This document shows positions 1 through 13,104 of a stretch of DNA of 64,000 nucleotides, piece by piece. Each line of letters begins with the position of its first letter. Position 1 is the stretch's first letter. The DNA comes from Paralichthys olivaceus. Taxonomy: Eukaryota > Chordata > Actinopteri > Pleuronectiformes > Paralichthyidae. Made by a program: the position numbers and the translations under genes. Location: contig NC_091107.1 in the NCBI RefSeq assembly GCF_024713975.1, forward strand, positions 11,273,501 through 11,337,500, written 5' to 3'. A model generated the notes under the pieces. That model saw only the letters and a list, made by a program, of their open reading frames with translations. It had not been told where the DNA came from and did no database searches.

Positions 1-307
1 AAACAATCACACTAACAGGTCAACAACAACTGAATACATTCATTAAAAGTAAGAATCAATAAATGATACACAACCTGTAACTGAGTCCGACAGAACCAGA
101 TCTTGTTGCTTTGTACGTTAAAACACGAAAATTACTAAACAACTTTAAATCTGCACTTTAAAGGGGCAACAGCTTGGTCATGTTGGAAAACAACAATTTC
201 TTCACATGTTCCCTCTCCATTGTATTTTTTTGGTCATACATCATAAAGAGAGATATGATTATTTTAAAACCCAATGTAAGGCTGTGTCCACCGTCAGAGA
301 GCGTTAC

Positions 308-3300
308 CTGAAGATGTCTGCAGCTCGGCGCAGGAAGTCCTGCTCCTGCTGGTTGCTGTCGGAGCTCATCCCTCTGTCGATGAGGGTGAGCAGAGGCTCC
401 ACCAAACCCAACACCAGAGGACTGCCGGCCTGCCGCGCCACGAAAACCTCAATGAGGTCCAACACCTGCACCATAAAAACAAAAGGACAAAGATTTGAGG
501 TTGGTGGAAAGTGTATTTTATGAGATTCAGATTATTAGATTACTATTAGATTTTCAAAATATTTGAAAAGACCCCACACTGAGGATAACGTACCTTGATC
601 TTAAAGTCCCGGACCAGCATCTTCTCTTTGTGCAGTTTTGTCTTTTCATCCTTCTTGGCCTGGGCCTTCTTCTTCTGCTCTGAGAACAGCGCTGCCAGGC
701 CTTTATCCAGCTTCATCATGGCGTCATCATCCAGGTCTTCGTCACTGCTGGCGTCCTCCTCTGTGGCCTGAACAGACACGAGGTTACAAACCAGCTCTGC
801 TGTCGAGTCTGAAGTGGTTTGATCACTGTTTTCCTCATTTTAAATGTCTCTAGAGACACGGACATAAATAAATAAAGGTCTCCAGCTCAAAGACTGTATG
901 TAAAGATGGACAACATGGCAGCTCCCCAATAGTTAAGCCAAACTTTTTTTGCCCCCTGGTGGTTGGCTGCGCTATCGGTCATAAAACCCATTTCCTTTAA
1001 GTCAAAATATATTCAAAAACAATCATGATGAAAGCCTGTGAACCCACCAGAGCGTTCTGCTGCTGCAACACCTTCATCAACTCCAAACGGAAATTTTGGT
1101 CCACCTCTGCTTCCATTTCCTCCTCTTCTTCCTCCTCCTCCTCCTCTTCCTCCATTGCTTCATCATCCTTGTCAGATTCATCATCATCTTCTTCTGATGA
1201 CTCGTCCTGGCACAGTAATAACAACGCATTTTAGAAAAGTTGACATGCGATGATAAGATTATTTTATTAATCACATGAGAGTAGAACTGACCTCCATTTC
1301 TTCCTCCTCTTCCTCCTCATCTTCCTCATCTGGTTTCTTCTTCTGGGTTTTGGTGTTGTCATCAGTGACAACCACAGCACCGTCCTCCTCCTCCTTCTCT
1401 GGGTCTAAAACCTACACAAAGCCCAAAAATACAATCAAACACAAAGCTGCCAGTGACACGATAGCAACAAAACCATCTCCATGGCAACCAAAGATGTCAG
1501 CCGTCACTGATCTATAGACAACTTTCTTCTTTCTTCACCATTTGACATTGAAAGACCGTGTGCGCGTTACTTACGTCTAAGATGGCAGTGAGGGCTGCTG
1601 CGTTAACGTGGGGGCAGATGGAGGTGAAGACGGTTTTGCAGACCTGTCTGATGTGGCGGCTCGGCTGGGACAGCAGGGACAACAAGATGTCCACCATCAC
1701 CTCCACCCATTCAGGCTCCTGCTCCTCCTCTGTGGCTGCAGCAGGGAAGGTTAACACGTTAAAGAAGCATTAACAGATTTCTTTGACCACTTGGGTTCAG
1801 AAGAACAAGCCGTAAAAACAAGATCTGACATATAAACATCTTAAACAGTTGATGAGGCAAAATGTATTTGACAGTTGCACATCCTGCAGATACAGCGTAA
1901 GTCTGCACTGTATATCTATATATTTAGCAAATCCCTGCTTTCTGTTTCCTGCTGTTTTAAGTCTTTATACCAAAATCATGTTAAACATGCAAACACATGA
2001 GTGGTGTCACATCTTCTAATTTAACTCTTTGCACGAAAGCGATAAACTGTATATATGTAAATATTGAACCATTGCTTCCATGTGGGAAATTAAATAATGG
2101 TATGAGTTGAGGCTTCACCTTGTTTCTTCTTTTTCTTCTTGGATTTCTTCTCCTGGGCTTTGTCCACGCAGCTCTGCAGGTCCTTCATGATGTCCAGCAG
2201 CTCCTCAGGCGCCTTCAGAGGAAATATATTTAGTGTTTAGAGTCAAGATGAATATTTTTCCCTTATTCCTCTAATTTACCAACAATGCTCAGATTTTGTG
2301 TCAGCAAAATGGAATTAAACAGCAGTATTTTTTAAGGAAACAACAAGGTGCAATAACCCAAAAACAACATCATGAATGTATCCTGGCTGTGACTGGATGT
2401 TGTACCTTGAAAAGGTGCATGCCGACCAATAGGAAGAGCTGCTGGAAGGCGCGGCTCTCGGTTGATTGGCCTTTCTTTGCTTTCTTCTTCAGGGTCGCCA
2501 CTGACTCCAGCATGCTGAAAGAAGACGTGTAGAAGAAGAGAAGAGTTAAACTGTATCATTATCTTGGTGAAGTGCTGCTGTTGGATCACAGAGTACAACA
2601 GGATCCGAGGAGATTTTCTCATCCTACCTGTCCCAGGCCTGTCTCTGCTCAGGGCTGAAAGGTTTGCTGCTCTGAATGGATTTTGGCAGGCTAAGCAGGA
2701 CTTGGGCGTACTGCACCAGGTGGTAGATCCACATGGTGCCATCAGCTGTCACACCCAGCGCTCGCTTTTGGTTGACGGCCGCGCCTTCGGCTGAGTCGTC
2801 AGCGAGTGGCAGGTGGTGCATGGACAGGAGAAGACTGGATGGTGGACGGACAGAAAAATAGTGATGCACAGAGGTGAGAGGTCATGACATGAACAGCATT
2901 GTGGTCTTTGGACAATGGACTTATTTCCTGTTTTTCTACATTCTGAATTTGAAACCATTGCGCTTTCAATAAAGTAAAACGTTAACTACGTGTTGTATCC
3001 TCTTGTGACAGCTGGACCCCCCCCCCCCCAATATCTGCCACACCTCTTCTTTAACAAAGACAGAGGAATAAAGAGACAGCTTCCTCAGAGCAGCAGAGAT
3101 GATTTCTTGTCTCACCCAAAGAAAGAACTGACGAGCACCGCTCTGGTTTTGTCATCAACTGGTACGGAGAGCTTCATCTTCGTCTCTGCGACGTCAGCTG
3201 TAGCTTTCTTGGTGCTGAAGAATGCGTGGAAGAAGACGAACCTGGAAGAAAATAACCACAACATTAAGAAAATGATTATTCATCAAGCACAGAAACGTTC

Positions 3301-6300
3301 ACATTTCTCCATTAGAAGCATGTCTCACCTGGCCACATCCATGATGAGATCCTCCTGCTTCTTCACATGGTGGTTGTCAATAATGGAGGTGAGTCGAGAA
3401 ACAATCCACTTCCTCAGGCGGACTATGGGCTCCTCTTTCCTGAGGAGGAAAAATGAACAGTTACTTCCTGGTTTTATGCCTCCATCTCCATCACCAGACT
3501 TGACATGTACAGATTTTAAAACTGTCATAGACACTCACTGTTCCCGTGCTTCCTTGTTGTCTTTCTGCTTGCGAGTGCTGAAGTCCAGCAGCTTGTCAAG
3601 CTGAGGCTGTATGAACATGTTCTTCAGCCAGTCCACATAACTCTGCAGAGCTGCAGGCTGGAGGTGCTGCACCACCTTCCACACTGACGGCACCACGGGG
3701 TAACCCTGGTTGGTCAGCGAGGAGAAGGCCACCATCACCACCAGCTGTTTGTCCGAGTCCTGACAGCCCTGCAAGAAGTCCGACACGTAGGCGTCCATCT
3801 CTGGAGCCAGTTTGAAGCGGTCGGGTTTCTGAGAAATTACAAAAAAAAGAGATTTCTATTGGTCAAATGTTAATGTGCAGGTACTCCAGCTTAAGTACCT
3901 TAACAATCACTTCTTAATGCCTATATAGAGAGCAAAGATAACACTGAACAATCTGCAACAGGACAATAACCAATTTAAAAAAGTACATATCAAGTTAATA
4001 TAGTACTGAAATATAATCAAAATAACAAGACTGAGAGTTGAGGGTGTGAATTTGTCCAATAACCACAAAACCTAAATAAATAAAATGCTAAATAAAATAA
4101 AGGTGTCATATTCAACACATCTATTCCATGGATAGAAACTTCAATCAATGAATAACCTGCAAGGCATGGCTTTAATTTTCAAATAACAAAAATTGATTTT
4201 TACATGTTTCGAGTGACATCACTATATGTTCCAGTGTTTTATATAAATCGGTTGTACCCAAAGTATTTTCTAAAGTGATATAGTTTTGAAGAGCGTAACC
4301 TGTTAAATGAAATCAATGAGACATGTCCACTGACCTGAGCAGACACCACGTGTTCTCCATAGTGCATCATCACCTCTCCGGACAACACTTCCTTCAGCTG
4401 GTCCATAGACAGAAGAGGCAGAGCGCTGCCCAGCAGACGGAAGCTCAGGTAACTGGAGGTAACAAAGAGGACGACACCAGGAACACAAGTTAGCAGAACG
4501 TTGTTCACAGGAATGAGGACTGGATGAAATAGAAAGCAAATTAAAATGGAACTGATGCTTTAAAGGCAGTAGGACACTGACAGGGGATTTTGGAGTGATG
4601 CGTTAGTTTTCTCAACCACCACAATCAAACTAATGTCAGTGCCTTGTAAGATATTTTAAGATCCTGCCATGTTGAACCTGAATTACTAGATTTCTTTTGG
4701 TAACAGAATTAGTTCTGTTAAAATTAAGATTTTTTCCCCTCCTGTTGCTTTCCCTCTCTGATCGCATTTCTTCCTGTGAGGACTCACTGAGTCGGTCCCT
4801 GCTGCTGCTCCTTCAACATGCCCTCGACGATGGCTTTACTCCAGAAGAGCTGGAAGCTGTCCTCCTTCAGTGAGAGCTTCAGGAGGTCCAGGACCACTCC
4901 TGGGAGGATGCACTCCTTCTTCACCGAGCGGGCCGCCGTCTTTAACACCTCTGTCAGCCTGCCAGAGAACATCACATACTGCTTAGATGTTTAGAATAAT
5001 TGTGGGTGGGTGTGTGTGACAGAGGGGCAGGGAACAGCAACCTAAAAAGAGACCAGGTTAAGCTGATGACAGTGCTCTTACTTTGGGATGTTGGCAGCGT
5101 TGATGATGGTCGACGAGCCCAGCAGCTTCTTGAGTTTCTTGGGTTTGAGTGTTTGTGGGAAGCGCTGCAGCGCCACCAGCAGCAGCTGCATCTGCTCCGG
5201 GGTGCTGAAGGCTGAGGCCAGGTCAGTTTGCAGAGTGCTCAACAGGACCTCCTCAAAAACCTCCTCTGGGATCTGACAGACAGGATCACACAGGCTTTTA
5301 GAAACAAAGCAATCTGTCACATGTTTCAAAGTGATGCTCAGTGTTAAAACTCCTCATGCATTATGTGTGGATATGTGTTATATGGCCCCTGTATGAATGA
5401 GAGTGTAACTTGGATGAGTCACCTCATTGAGGATGTCCATCATGGTTTTATTGGGCAGGTCCTTCAAGTGTTGTCTGTGCTGACTGAGGCTCTGGAGGAG
5501 CTGAACACAACCCAGCACCACCTGCGGCTCCTGCAGAGACACACATTTGACTTGAGCCTACTTTACCCACAATTCAACTTGCTCACATTGGCCATCATCA
5601 TTTTTTACAATTTAAAACATCAACTATGTTCTGAGTTTAGCTGTCGCACCTCACCATTGAACAATAAAGACACATTTGTGTTGGTGACACTACTTACTTT
5701 AGAGAGGCGACTGGACTGATGAAGGGCGAGGACGCCAAACAAGTTTCCAAACATAGCATTTCTGACAAGTTTCTGAAAAACACAAGAAAACGTTGAAAGG
5801 CAAAGATCTCACTTGCGAATCTGCCGCAGCTGAAGGAGAAAACACAGAACACTCACCTTCTTCACTGTCTGCAAATTGTGCTTTTCTTTGACTCTGTCGA
5901 GGACACTCTGCAGAGAGACGTCCTCAAACGCACTCAAGACCTGAAAAACACAAACTTATGTCAAACTAAAGTAACGCACTCATCTAAAAATACAATTTTT
6001 GAAAGGAAACTAGAAAAGTTGGTTGAACATCTTTGGTTAAATGCTTATAAATGATCAGAAACTGATAACACTTATGTCTATGCGATGAATATGGAGCTGA
6101 AGTTTCATTCTCACGGTTGACTTGTGTCACTGACTATATTTATATCTAATATTTATCAGTATTAGAAAAGCATGAGTGACAGTCAAAGTAATCTCAACTG
6201 AAGATCCACTTCAGTTTTGAACAGCTCTCGTTCAGCTGTGGTCAAGACAAACGGAAACGTTATTTGAGAGCTCTTGAAAAACTTGCAAATTGACCTTTGA

Positions 6301-7119
6301 GTTGTATTATAATGTCCCACATGGACAGTTAGGTGAAACTAGTGCTGGTCTCCACTCACATGTCCCAGAGCCAGGCTGAATCCAGGTCTTGCAGTCTCTC
6401 GTGTGTGCCCCAGTCCATCCACCAGCCGTTTGAAGGTGTATTCCAATTCATCAGCCTGTAGGAAACACAGAGCACCACTCCATGATCAACTGCTGTGACA
6501 ACTTATAAGGCTGTAAAAATGAGCTCCATCTCAACCAGACACCACATTCTTTTAATGAATCATAGTATAATAATGTAGTATTGACCAAACGGCCTCATAC
6601 TGAGGAGTACTTTTACTTCTTATGCACGTTTGCTTGAAAACAGGATATTCACTTGATAGAGTGTCTTTGAGGTATTGTGTTATTTTCACATAACGAATAC
6701 TATCTGACATGATTACTGTGATAACAAACAGTCCTGCTTCTCTCCCAGTGATTCAGCAGCAGTGGTCCAGCGGCAGAGCCACGCTGGGTTTTGAACAGTG
6801 ACAGTGATCAGCTCTGCTTCACCTTGTTGTTGGTCTTCAGGTACTGGATCAGGTTTTCCACCGCCTTCAGCCGCACCTCCTGATCCGGTTTGGCCAGGTC
6901 CCAGAAGAAGTCGAGGAAGACCCGGTTCTGCTGCAGGATCCCGGCAACTCGGACCGGCTCCGCGGATTTCACGGAGAGCTCCACCATCTCTGCAGACATC
7001 AGCTCAGTCAACACCACTACCAGCTCATGCTGCTGCAGCAGGAACCACGTGCCTGACTGGGTAGCTACTGCTTCCGGTTCAACACCATCCCCTTCCGGGT
7101 TTTTTTTTTTTACAGCCAT
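308..7119 (-). CDS. mybbp1a: Myb-binding protein 1A (5' part; gene continues past base 1)
   Basis: Nucleolar protein of the MYBBP1A/yeast Pol5 family, linked to rRNA synthesis, ribosome biogenesis and transcriptional co-regulation. Nineteen coding exons read in frame: 6823-7119, 6360-6455, 5857-5940, 5698-5772, 5423-5530, 5082-5272, 4788-4958, 4335-4452, 3539-3828, 3329-3439, 3116-3241, 2628-2834, 2406-2514, 2119-2212, 1575-1735, 1292-1411, 1048-1206, 594-767 and 308-465. They give about 949 residues; the human protein has about 1,330, so the C-terminus lies left of the window. The N-terminus is helical-repeat-like (FLDFFWDLAKPDQEVRLKAV). Residues about 747-839 carry a long Asp/Glu tract, and a Lys-rich patch (KKSKKKKK) precedes it. 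The start is the ATG at 7119, beginning MAVKKKNPEG; the longer upstream reading begins with TTG, not ATG. Codons 3-7 contain a run of twelve A. Identification is firm. Confidence 0.95.
889..1003. repeat. Degenerate teleost interspersed repeat in a mybbp1a intron
   Basis: The stretch running from actgtatgtaaagatggac through ccccctggtggttggctgc to the gtcataaaaccc segment matches, from memory, a short non-coding repeat scattered through teleost genomes. It lies wholly inside the intron between exons 768 and 1047. Its terminal motif recurs as an isolated trace at about 33945-33960 (atatacagtctatgg). Family name is not assigned. Confidence 0.45.
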
Positions 7120-7787
7120 CAAAAACTTTAATGAAACATTCAAATATAAGTTCTACACTTAGATATAAAGGCTGATATAACATAATAATTATTATATAAT
7201 ATAATTTATGGTGTATAATAATAATCCATAAATAGTTTTACTATTCATAAATGTTATTTTCCTTACAATGAAGAAGAAACCAAATTAAAATTTAAACAAT
7301 TATTAAATGATGACTAATTAATTTAGTTGAGCTTTGTCTAAAATCTCTGGTTGCAGCTTCTCAAATGTGAATACCAAGCAAACTAACTGAAGGGTATGTA
7401 AACATTCGTTCACAGAAAGGATTTCCTAATGTTCCATGAACATGAACTTTTGGTACAATATGTGAGGTGTGGTTGAGGCTGTGTTAAGTAAAATGAATCA
7501 TCTTGTACATGCATGTCACAAATTGAGGTTTAATATTAAGAAATTGGAGTGTAGGGGGACTTTTCTAAAGAGAAATCATAACACAAAACATTAAAGAGCA
7601 AAGAAAAATAACTCAAACCATTTTATTTTTCCTTAAAAAGATATTCTTTATCAAAACTGCATGCACATTCCTTTATTCCCAGAACAGATCAGGGGGAATT
7701 AGAGCTGCAGCAAAATAAAAATAATCAACAAAAATAAATCAGCAGTCCGATTCAGAAAGTTTCAGAGTGTGGTTTGTTTAGGATCTT
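7120..7787. other. Intergenic: mybbp1a upstream region and tbl2 3' UTR
   Basis: This AT-rich stretch lies between the mybbp1a start and the tbl2 stop, both on the minus strand. Two minus-strand AATAAA signals (tttatt at 7622-7627 and 7672-7677) sit 110-170 bases below the tbl2 stop and are the likely polyadenylation signals. No TATA box or further gene is seen. Confidence 0.6.
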
Positions 7788-10700
7788 TCACTCGACAGGA
7801 GCAGCCAGCACAGTGTCCAGCGCACTCTGAGCCTCCTTTATCTGTTGCTGTAGTCTCTGCTTCATGGCTTCATTCTGGGCTTTCTTCAGCATGTCCTGCA
7901 TGTCTCTGATGGCCGCCCGGTAACCCGGGGCGTTGTGAAACACTCGGATGGCCTTGTCGCCGCTGCACACCAAGAAGCGTCCGTTAATGTCAAATCTAAG
8001 GTCGTTGATCGGCACGCTGTGGACGCCCTGCATTTCCTCCTCCAACTTGCCGCTGGCAGCGTCGTACAATGCCAAGTTACAGCCGTCACTGATAGCCACA
8101 ACCCGGCCGTCTGGAGACAAGGCCGCAAGGCTCCCTTCAGATGACACACAGGAGACCGTCTTCAGGAGGTAGGGATCCTGCTGCTTTTTGTACTCCACAT
8201 TTGTGTTCCACAGCTTCCATGTGCCGTCTTTAGAGACAGTCACCATTCTGATTAAAAGAAATGATAAAGAAAGGCAAAATTGGTGACACTGCATTTTAAA
8301 AAGAATAGACAGTTGGTTGCTAAGTTGAACTGGAAACAGCAATAGTTAAAAGACCATGAAATTATTTCTGAGACAAGGTTGACTGTTACTGATGATTTGC
8401 AGTCAAGAGTAATGAGAGTGATGAGACCCAATTAAGCAACAAATCCAGGTGACAGTGTCATTGTTTCTCAAAGTTTTAGTTTCTGCCCGTCCAACAATGT
8501 CTTTTTCAAAGTTCTCTTTATTTCAGGGGCTTGATAACTCTAAAGTAGCAAGCAGCAAGTGTACAAATTGCAGCAGCATAGTAGTGGATGTGACTTAGTT
8601 TCAATCAAAAAGCTTTTCTTACCTGTGTGAGTCATTGGAAAAGGCAAAAGCGTGAACTCCGGCAGAGTGACCCTTCAGGTCGAAGGCTCGAGCCACCTCT
8701 TTGAACTCTCCTCCTTTCCCGAAGCAAACCTCCCACACCTTCACGTCAGGGGTGAAGCCACATGATGCAACAAACCTGAGCACAGAGATGAATGACACAA
8801 ACAATCACATCTCTGCCAAAGTCACATACAGGGTTTTTCTCTTGTTGTGGGTGAATAAGTGTCATACTCTATAGCTCCCTAATGGATCTTTGAGTGGAAG
8901 GTTTGAGGTGATGGAGGGGGGTGGGACTTACCTGCCACATGGGGAGATGGCAGCATAGGAATTGGTTATCTGGTTAGTGTTGATAGAGGCCAGTACCTCT
9001 CCTTTCAGGTCCCAGATGTGGATGCTGGTGTCAGTGGAAGCGCTCATAATGAACTTGCCTGCACAGAGTAATGTTTACATGTCGCCTGGCAGATTCATCT
9101 GGGCAAAGAGTGTCTACACTAAAAACAAAACAGAAATGCCCTTGGTATCTTTGTTCATTACTGGCTTAAAGCAGAAATAATATGCAAAAAGAAAAACTAC
9201 AAACTCATGCGGGACATTTGATGTGTTCTGTACCTGTCTCTGCGATGCCAATGTTGAGGATGGGGGCCTTGTGTTTCTGTGGGAAGTCCTCAGGCGCAGC
9301 TTTGAAACTTAAAGTGCCGTCATCCTTCTTGATCATTTTGAAGATTCTAATTGCATCTCCATTGGCCAACCAGGTGATGAACGCTCTACATTGTCAGAGG
9401 GAGTGGAGTTAATCATGTGCCTGTATCCTAACATTACCTCCAGATGAACCGATGGCAGAATTATACTCTGGAAATCTACATCAACGGGTTTATTCAGAGA
9501 GTGAGACCTGGAGTCCGGGCTGAAGCGGACCAGTGTGGCATGATCCAGCTCCACATTGGCTCTCAGACACTTGTGTTCCCGGTCCAGGAAGTCTTTGGTG
9601 CTCCAAATCCGCACAGTTCGGTCATCAGCGCAGGAAGCCAGATATTTGCCATTACTGCTGAAATCAAGGCACGTCACATTCCCACTGTGGGCCTGAAAAG
9701 AAAGGGACAAACACACATATGCTCAAAGATGAAGAAAGATAAAGATGCAAAAAAATGGGTCACCGTCACCATCACCCATACACTTAGTTGCCAGTTAATT
9801 GAGTCCATCTCGATAACACTGGTGAAGCCCTGTGCAGCCCTATTTTGATTAAAGTGTTTGATATTTCTAAAATTGTGTCTACCCCATTTATGTCAATGAC
9901 AAAACACAATAGAAAACAGGAACCTTTTGGATCTCTGTCGTGTTGTTATTGTCCTCAAAGGCTCTTACAGTGTGTGTGTGTGTATGTGTGTAGTGTGTGT
10001 ATCAGTGAGAGATGCAGTTTACCTTCAGTGAGGAAGCCAACAGCGGATGGCTGAAAGTGTGCTGTGTGGCTTTATCCTTACGACTACGCTGCTGCTTCTC
10101 CTGCTTCTGTTTCTTGGGTGCAGCGCCTTTCACAACACTGGCTTCAGCTGAAAGACAAACAAGGTACTGATGAACACAGTCATTCATGATACCAGATGAC
10201 CATGGAAACTGACGGAAAACAAACAAAGCTTCACATTTTACTGCTAATCCAGAAGTATGGGTTGAAACTTGTGTTCCTTTCACCATTTATATTCCAAGTT
10301 AAAAATCAGGAAGAAATACTGTTATTGTAGCATGTAAAAACTTTGGACCCTTCACTTGGCAAGGATTTTTGTATCTCAACTGCAAGAGATCTCACAGCTC
10401 GCGGACACCTCTGGCTATCTGTCAAAGGGGCAAAGTTCTGATTTAGAATTACACAATTTTGCTTTCTACCTTTTTCTTTTCATAAAATATAATATAAAGT
10501 ATAAAGTATGACATCTTAATCATTAAAATTAACCCACTGATTTATGTGTGTCTGTAATTGATACCAAACACGTACAGCGGACAAAATGTGCACCGATAAA
10601 AATAGTTGAACTTTCTCTGGTTTCTTCTCCTCGTTCTTTGCTCCTTGTCTTGTTCTGTAGTTTGGTTTTGTATTTAGTTCAGGTTTCTCCTTATTAACAC

Positions 10701-11129
10701 AATCAGTAGACAATGAATGGCCATAAAGCTGTCACCCCATTGGTCAGTCGGTGCAACATGTGTTCACTGGACGACACTTGACAGTCTCCAAAGTTGCTTT
10801 TGCTTTTCGTTGGTGGTGTGTGTCGCTTTGTGAATGAATCACAGACACACTCCCATCACTGACTGTCCGTCCACGGTGCTTGTGAGTGACTGCAGCCGCA
10901 GAAACGTGCGGGAGCGCCGGGCAGTGATGGTGAGCGGGTCAGTGACTCACCGCTCCGGGGGCTAGCTACAGTTTCGTTAGCCCGTCCGATCGCGGGTCTT
11001 ACCGGCAAACTCCGCCGCCTGCTCCGCTTCCTCTCGTATCTCCTCCTTCCGCTTGCCCACCGCCAGCGCCACCAGCACCACCAGAGCCCCCAGCAACAAG
11101 GTCAGGGCGACCAGAGCAGACACCTCCAT
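7788..11129 (-). CDS. tbl2: Transducin beta-like protein 2, WD40 membrane protein
   Basis: TBL2 is an ER-anchored WD40 protein that in mammals binds PERK and takes part in the unfolded-protein response. Seven coding exons read in frame: 11003-11129, 10023-10147, 9508-9692, 9234-9385, 8932-9058, 8623-8775 and 7788-8247, giving 442 aa (human 447). Residues 1-25 form the N-terminal hydrophobic anchor (LVALTLLLGALVVLVALAVG), followed by a basic Lys/Gln-rich linker and then WD40 repeats with typical endings (DDRTVRIWSTKD, TDTSIHIWDLKG, DGTWKLWNT). The C-terminal tail is a predicted helix (MLKKAQNEAMKQRLQQQIKE). The match to human TBL2 is close throughout, for example ADDRT-RIWSTKDFL and SCGFTPDVKVWEVCFGK. 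It is followed downstream by mybbp1a on the same strand. The start was chosen as the ATG directly before the hydrophobic anchor. Confidence 0.96.
9969..10002. repeat. TG-rich microsatellite
   Basis: An imperfect (TG)n tract interrupted by TATG and TAG, lying in the tbl2 intron just below the exon that ends at 10023. Ordinary simple repeat. Confidence 0.8.
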
Positions 11130-11214
11130 GTCCAGAGCTTCTGCCACGTACCTCTCACCGCTATCAGCTAAGGTAGCTTCAGCCCTGCTACCAACCACTG
11201 AGTGCCTGTGACAC

Positions 11215-11236
11215 ACGAAGGCGCATGCGCACACAG
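11215..11236. promoter_or_regulatory. NRF-1-like palindrome upstream of tbl2
   Basis: The perfect palindrome GCGCATGCGC at 11221-11230 lies about 92 bases upstream of the tbl2 ATG in GC-rich sequence. It matches the core of the NRF-1 (nuclear respiratory factor 1) consensus, a frequent element of CpG-type housekeeping promoters. Use as a promoter element is inferred. Confidence 0.5.
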
Positions 11237-13104
11237 CTTCTTCGTTTTATTTCCTTCTGCAGTAACACAGAGATGACCGCCCCCTACAGGACTGGATCAT
11301 GAAAAGGTGTTTTGAGGTTAAACCTTTGGCTTAACTAATTTTTAGATGCAATGAAAACTAAAATGCCACTTGTACCTCCATGGCTCATCATTTTTGTATG
11401 TATTTGGATCTGCACCAAATTGCACAAACTCATAAATATCCGTTAAAGTAAAATGTGGATGTAAATAAAAATGTGTACACTAAAAATGACAGAAAATTGT
11501 GGAGTACTAATGTTTTCAGATGGATTGTCAGCCTGTTTAAAAAGACTGAATATGAATAAAACAGCTACACAAGCATCAGACCTTGGTCTGGAGCCTTTTC
11601 CATTGGTCACATTGGAGGATAACAATATAGGACCTTGAAAGGTTTCCACCACCAGTGTGTTCTTGTTGGATCATCCATGTTCAAAATTCAGTTTTTATTG
11701 TTTCAAAATCTATCCATCAAAAACTGCATCAGATACTATCCACTTTCTACAAGGGGAGAATTTTACTCAGAAGGGAAAATAAATAACTCATTCAATAGTT
11801 GACATCAATCAGTTAACCACCATGTTTGCTTGACAAAATTCTTCACCTTATTGTGCAAATAAGTCATAAGATATGACAAAGATCCCTGCATCATCAGTGA
11901 GAATTACCTGTAGATAAGGGCTCCAATTCAAAAGATGTGATAAAACCTCAATGTAGTGTAATTTATTGGAACTGTGATATTTCAGAAGTGGGGAGAAAAT
12001 GTTGTTCCACAGACGTTTGAAAGGAAAAAAAAACTTCACCATATTTATTAAAGTACATCTGTATTAACAGTAGTTAAAGGTAAAATTTTATGAATCGAGC
12101 CAATGCTGTATGGTTTGTTATTTTTTTGTGAACTAACAAGACTTTAGAGCCTGGGAGGTAAAGAGGTAGTCTGGCACAAACAAACACGTCTCAGGATGTA
12201 AAGATGAGATACAGATCACAGGTTGTTTTCACAGGCATGAAGTTGAAGAATTGGCTTTGGTTCGACAGCACAAATTAAGAGTAGTCATCCTAATCATATA
12301 CTGACTCCGTAATTACATCCGTGTTGGCATCGCTACCACAACAAGGCTGCCCACATGAGGACTCTGGGAATGCTTGTAATGACAAAGTATGAAACAAAAA
12401 CACAAGGGTCTTCACTAACTACATTAAGACATTAACTAAGTTGCCCTTAAGTGCAGAAACACATCACTCATTTACAGGGTCAGAGATCCAATTAAAAAAA
12501 TAATTTATAATGCACACGACTCATAACTTTACATTTACACTGCAGCGTTGTGTACCATATCTGAATCAACTGTGCATTTCATCCAAATCAGACTCATTCA
12601 GAGAATGTACTCAAATATTCAGAGACATACAAACCAGCGAGCGCTTCACGTAAAAAAATAAATGTTTGAGCTGAGGCTCTGTGTCTTTGTGTGACTCCAC
12701 TTTCTCCTTAAGACGAACCAATTGGAGTGTCCACATACTGTTAAAGGAAAAATAACTTTGGATATGCTTTTTGTTCAGAATCAAACTATTCAATTGTCTT
12801 TTCTTCCTCTTCAAGTAATGTACATTGTTCTGGGTTCTATCTCTTCACTGCTACGTTCCCTCACTGGGTCATGTAGTCATTCAGGCAGCCTGAACTCAGC
12901 AAGCTGGTGTGCTCATTCTAACTCCTCTGCAAACAATGTTTAGGGCCAGCACAATCCCACTGGAGGAGGTGTAGGAGGCAGAGTGGATGATGACGGCCTG
13001 GTTGGGGTTTGTTGAGCTTAGAACAGAGCAATGTTAGCCAGGTTAGCCATAATAGCAGCAGCAGCAGAAGTCCCCTGAAAGCAGTGATCGACACAAGTAA
13101 CAGG
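11237..13104. other. Intergenic: tbl2 upstream and pom121 3' UTR
   Basis: No coding sequence is seen here. The part next to 13104 should be the pom121 3' UTR; a minus-strand AATAAA at 12044-12049 would give a UTR of about 1.06 kb. The segment around 11380-11440 (ggatctgcaccaaattgcac) resembles a common teleost dispersed repeat, but is too short to name. Confidence 0.5.

Noticed and set aside
2990-3604. 204-aa plus-strand open frame over mybbp1a
   Set aside because: It spans two mybbp1a exons and the introns between them with no domain; the minus-strand exons match MYBBP1A in frame.
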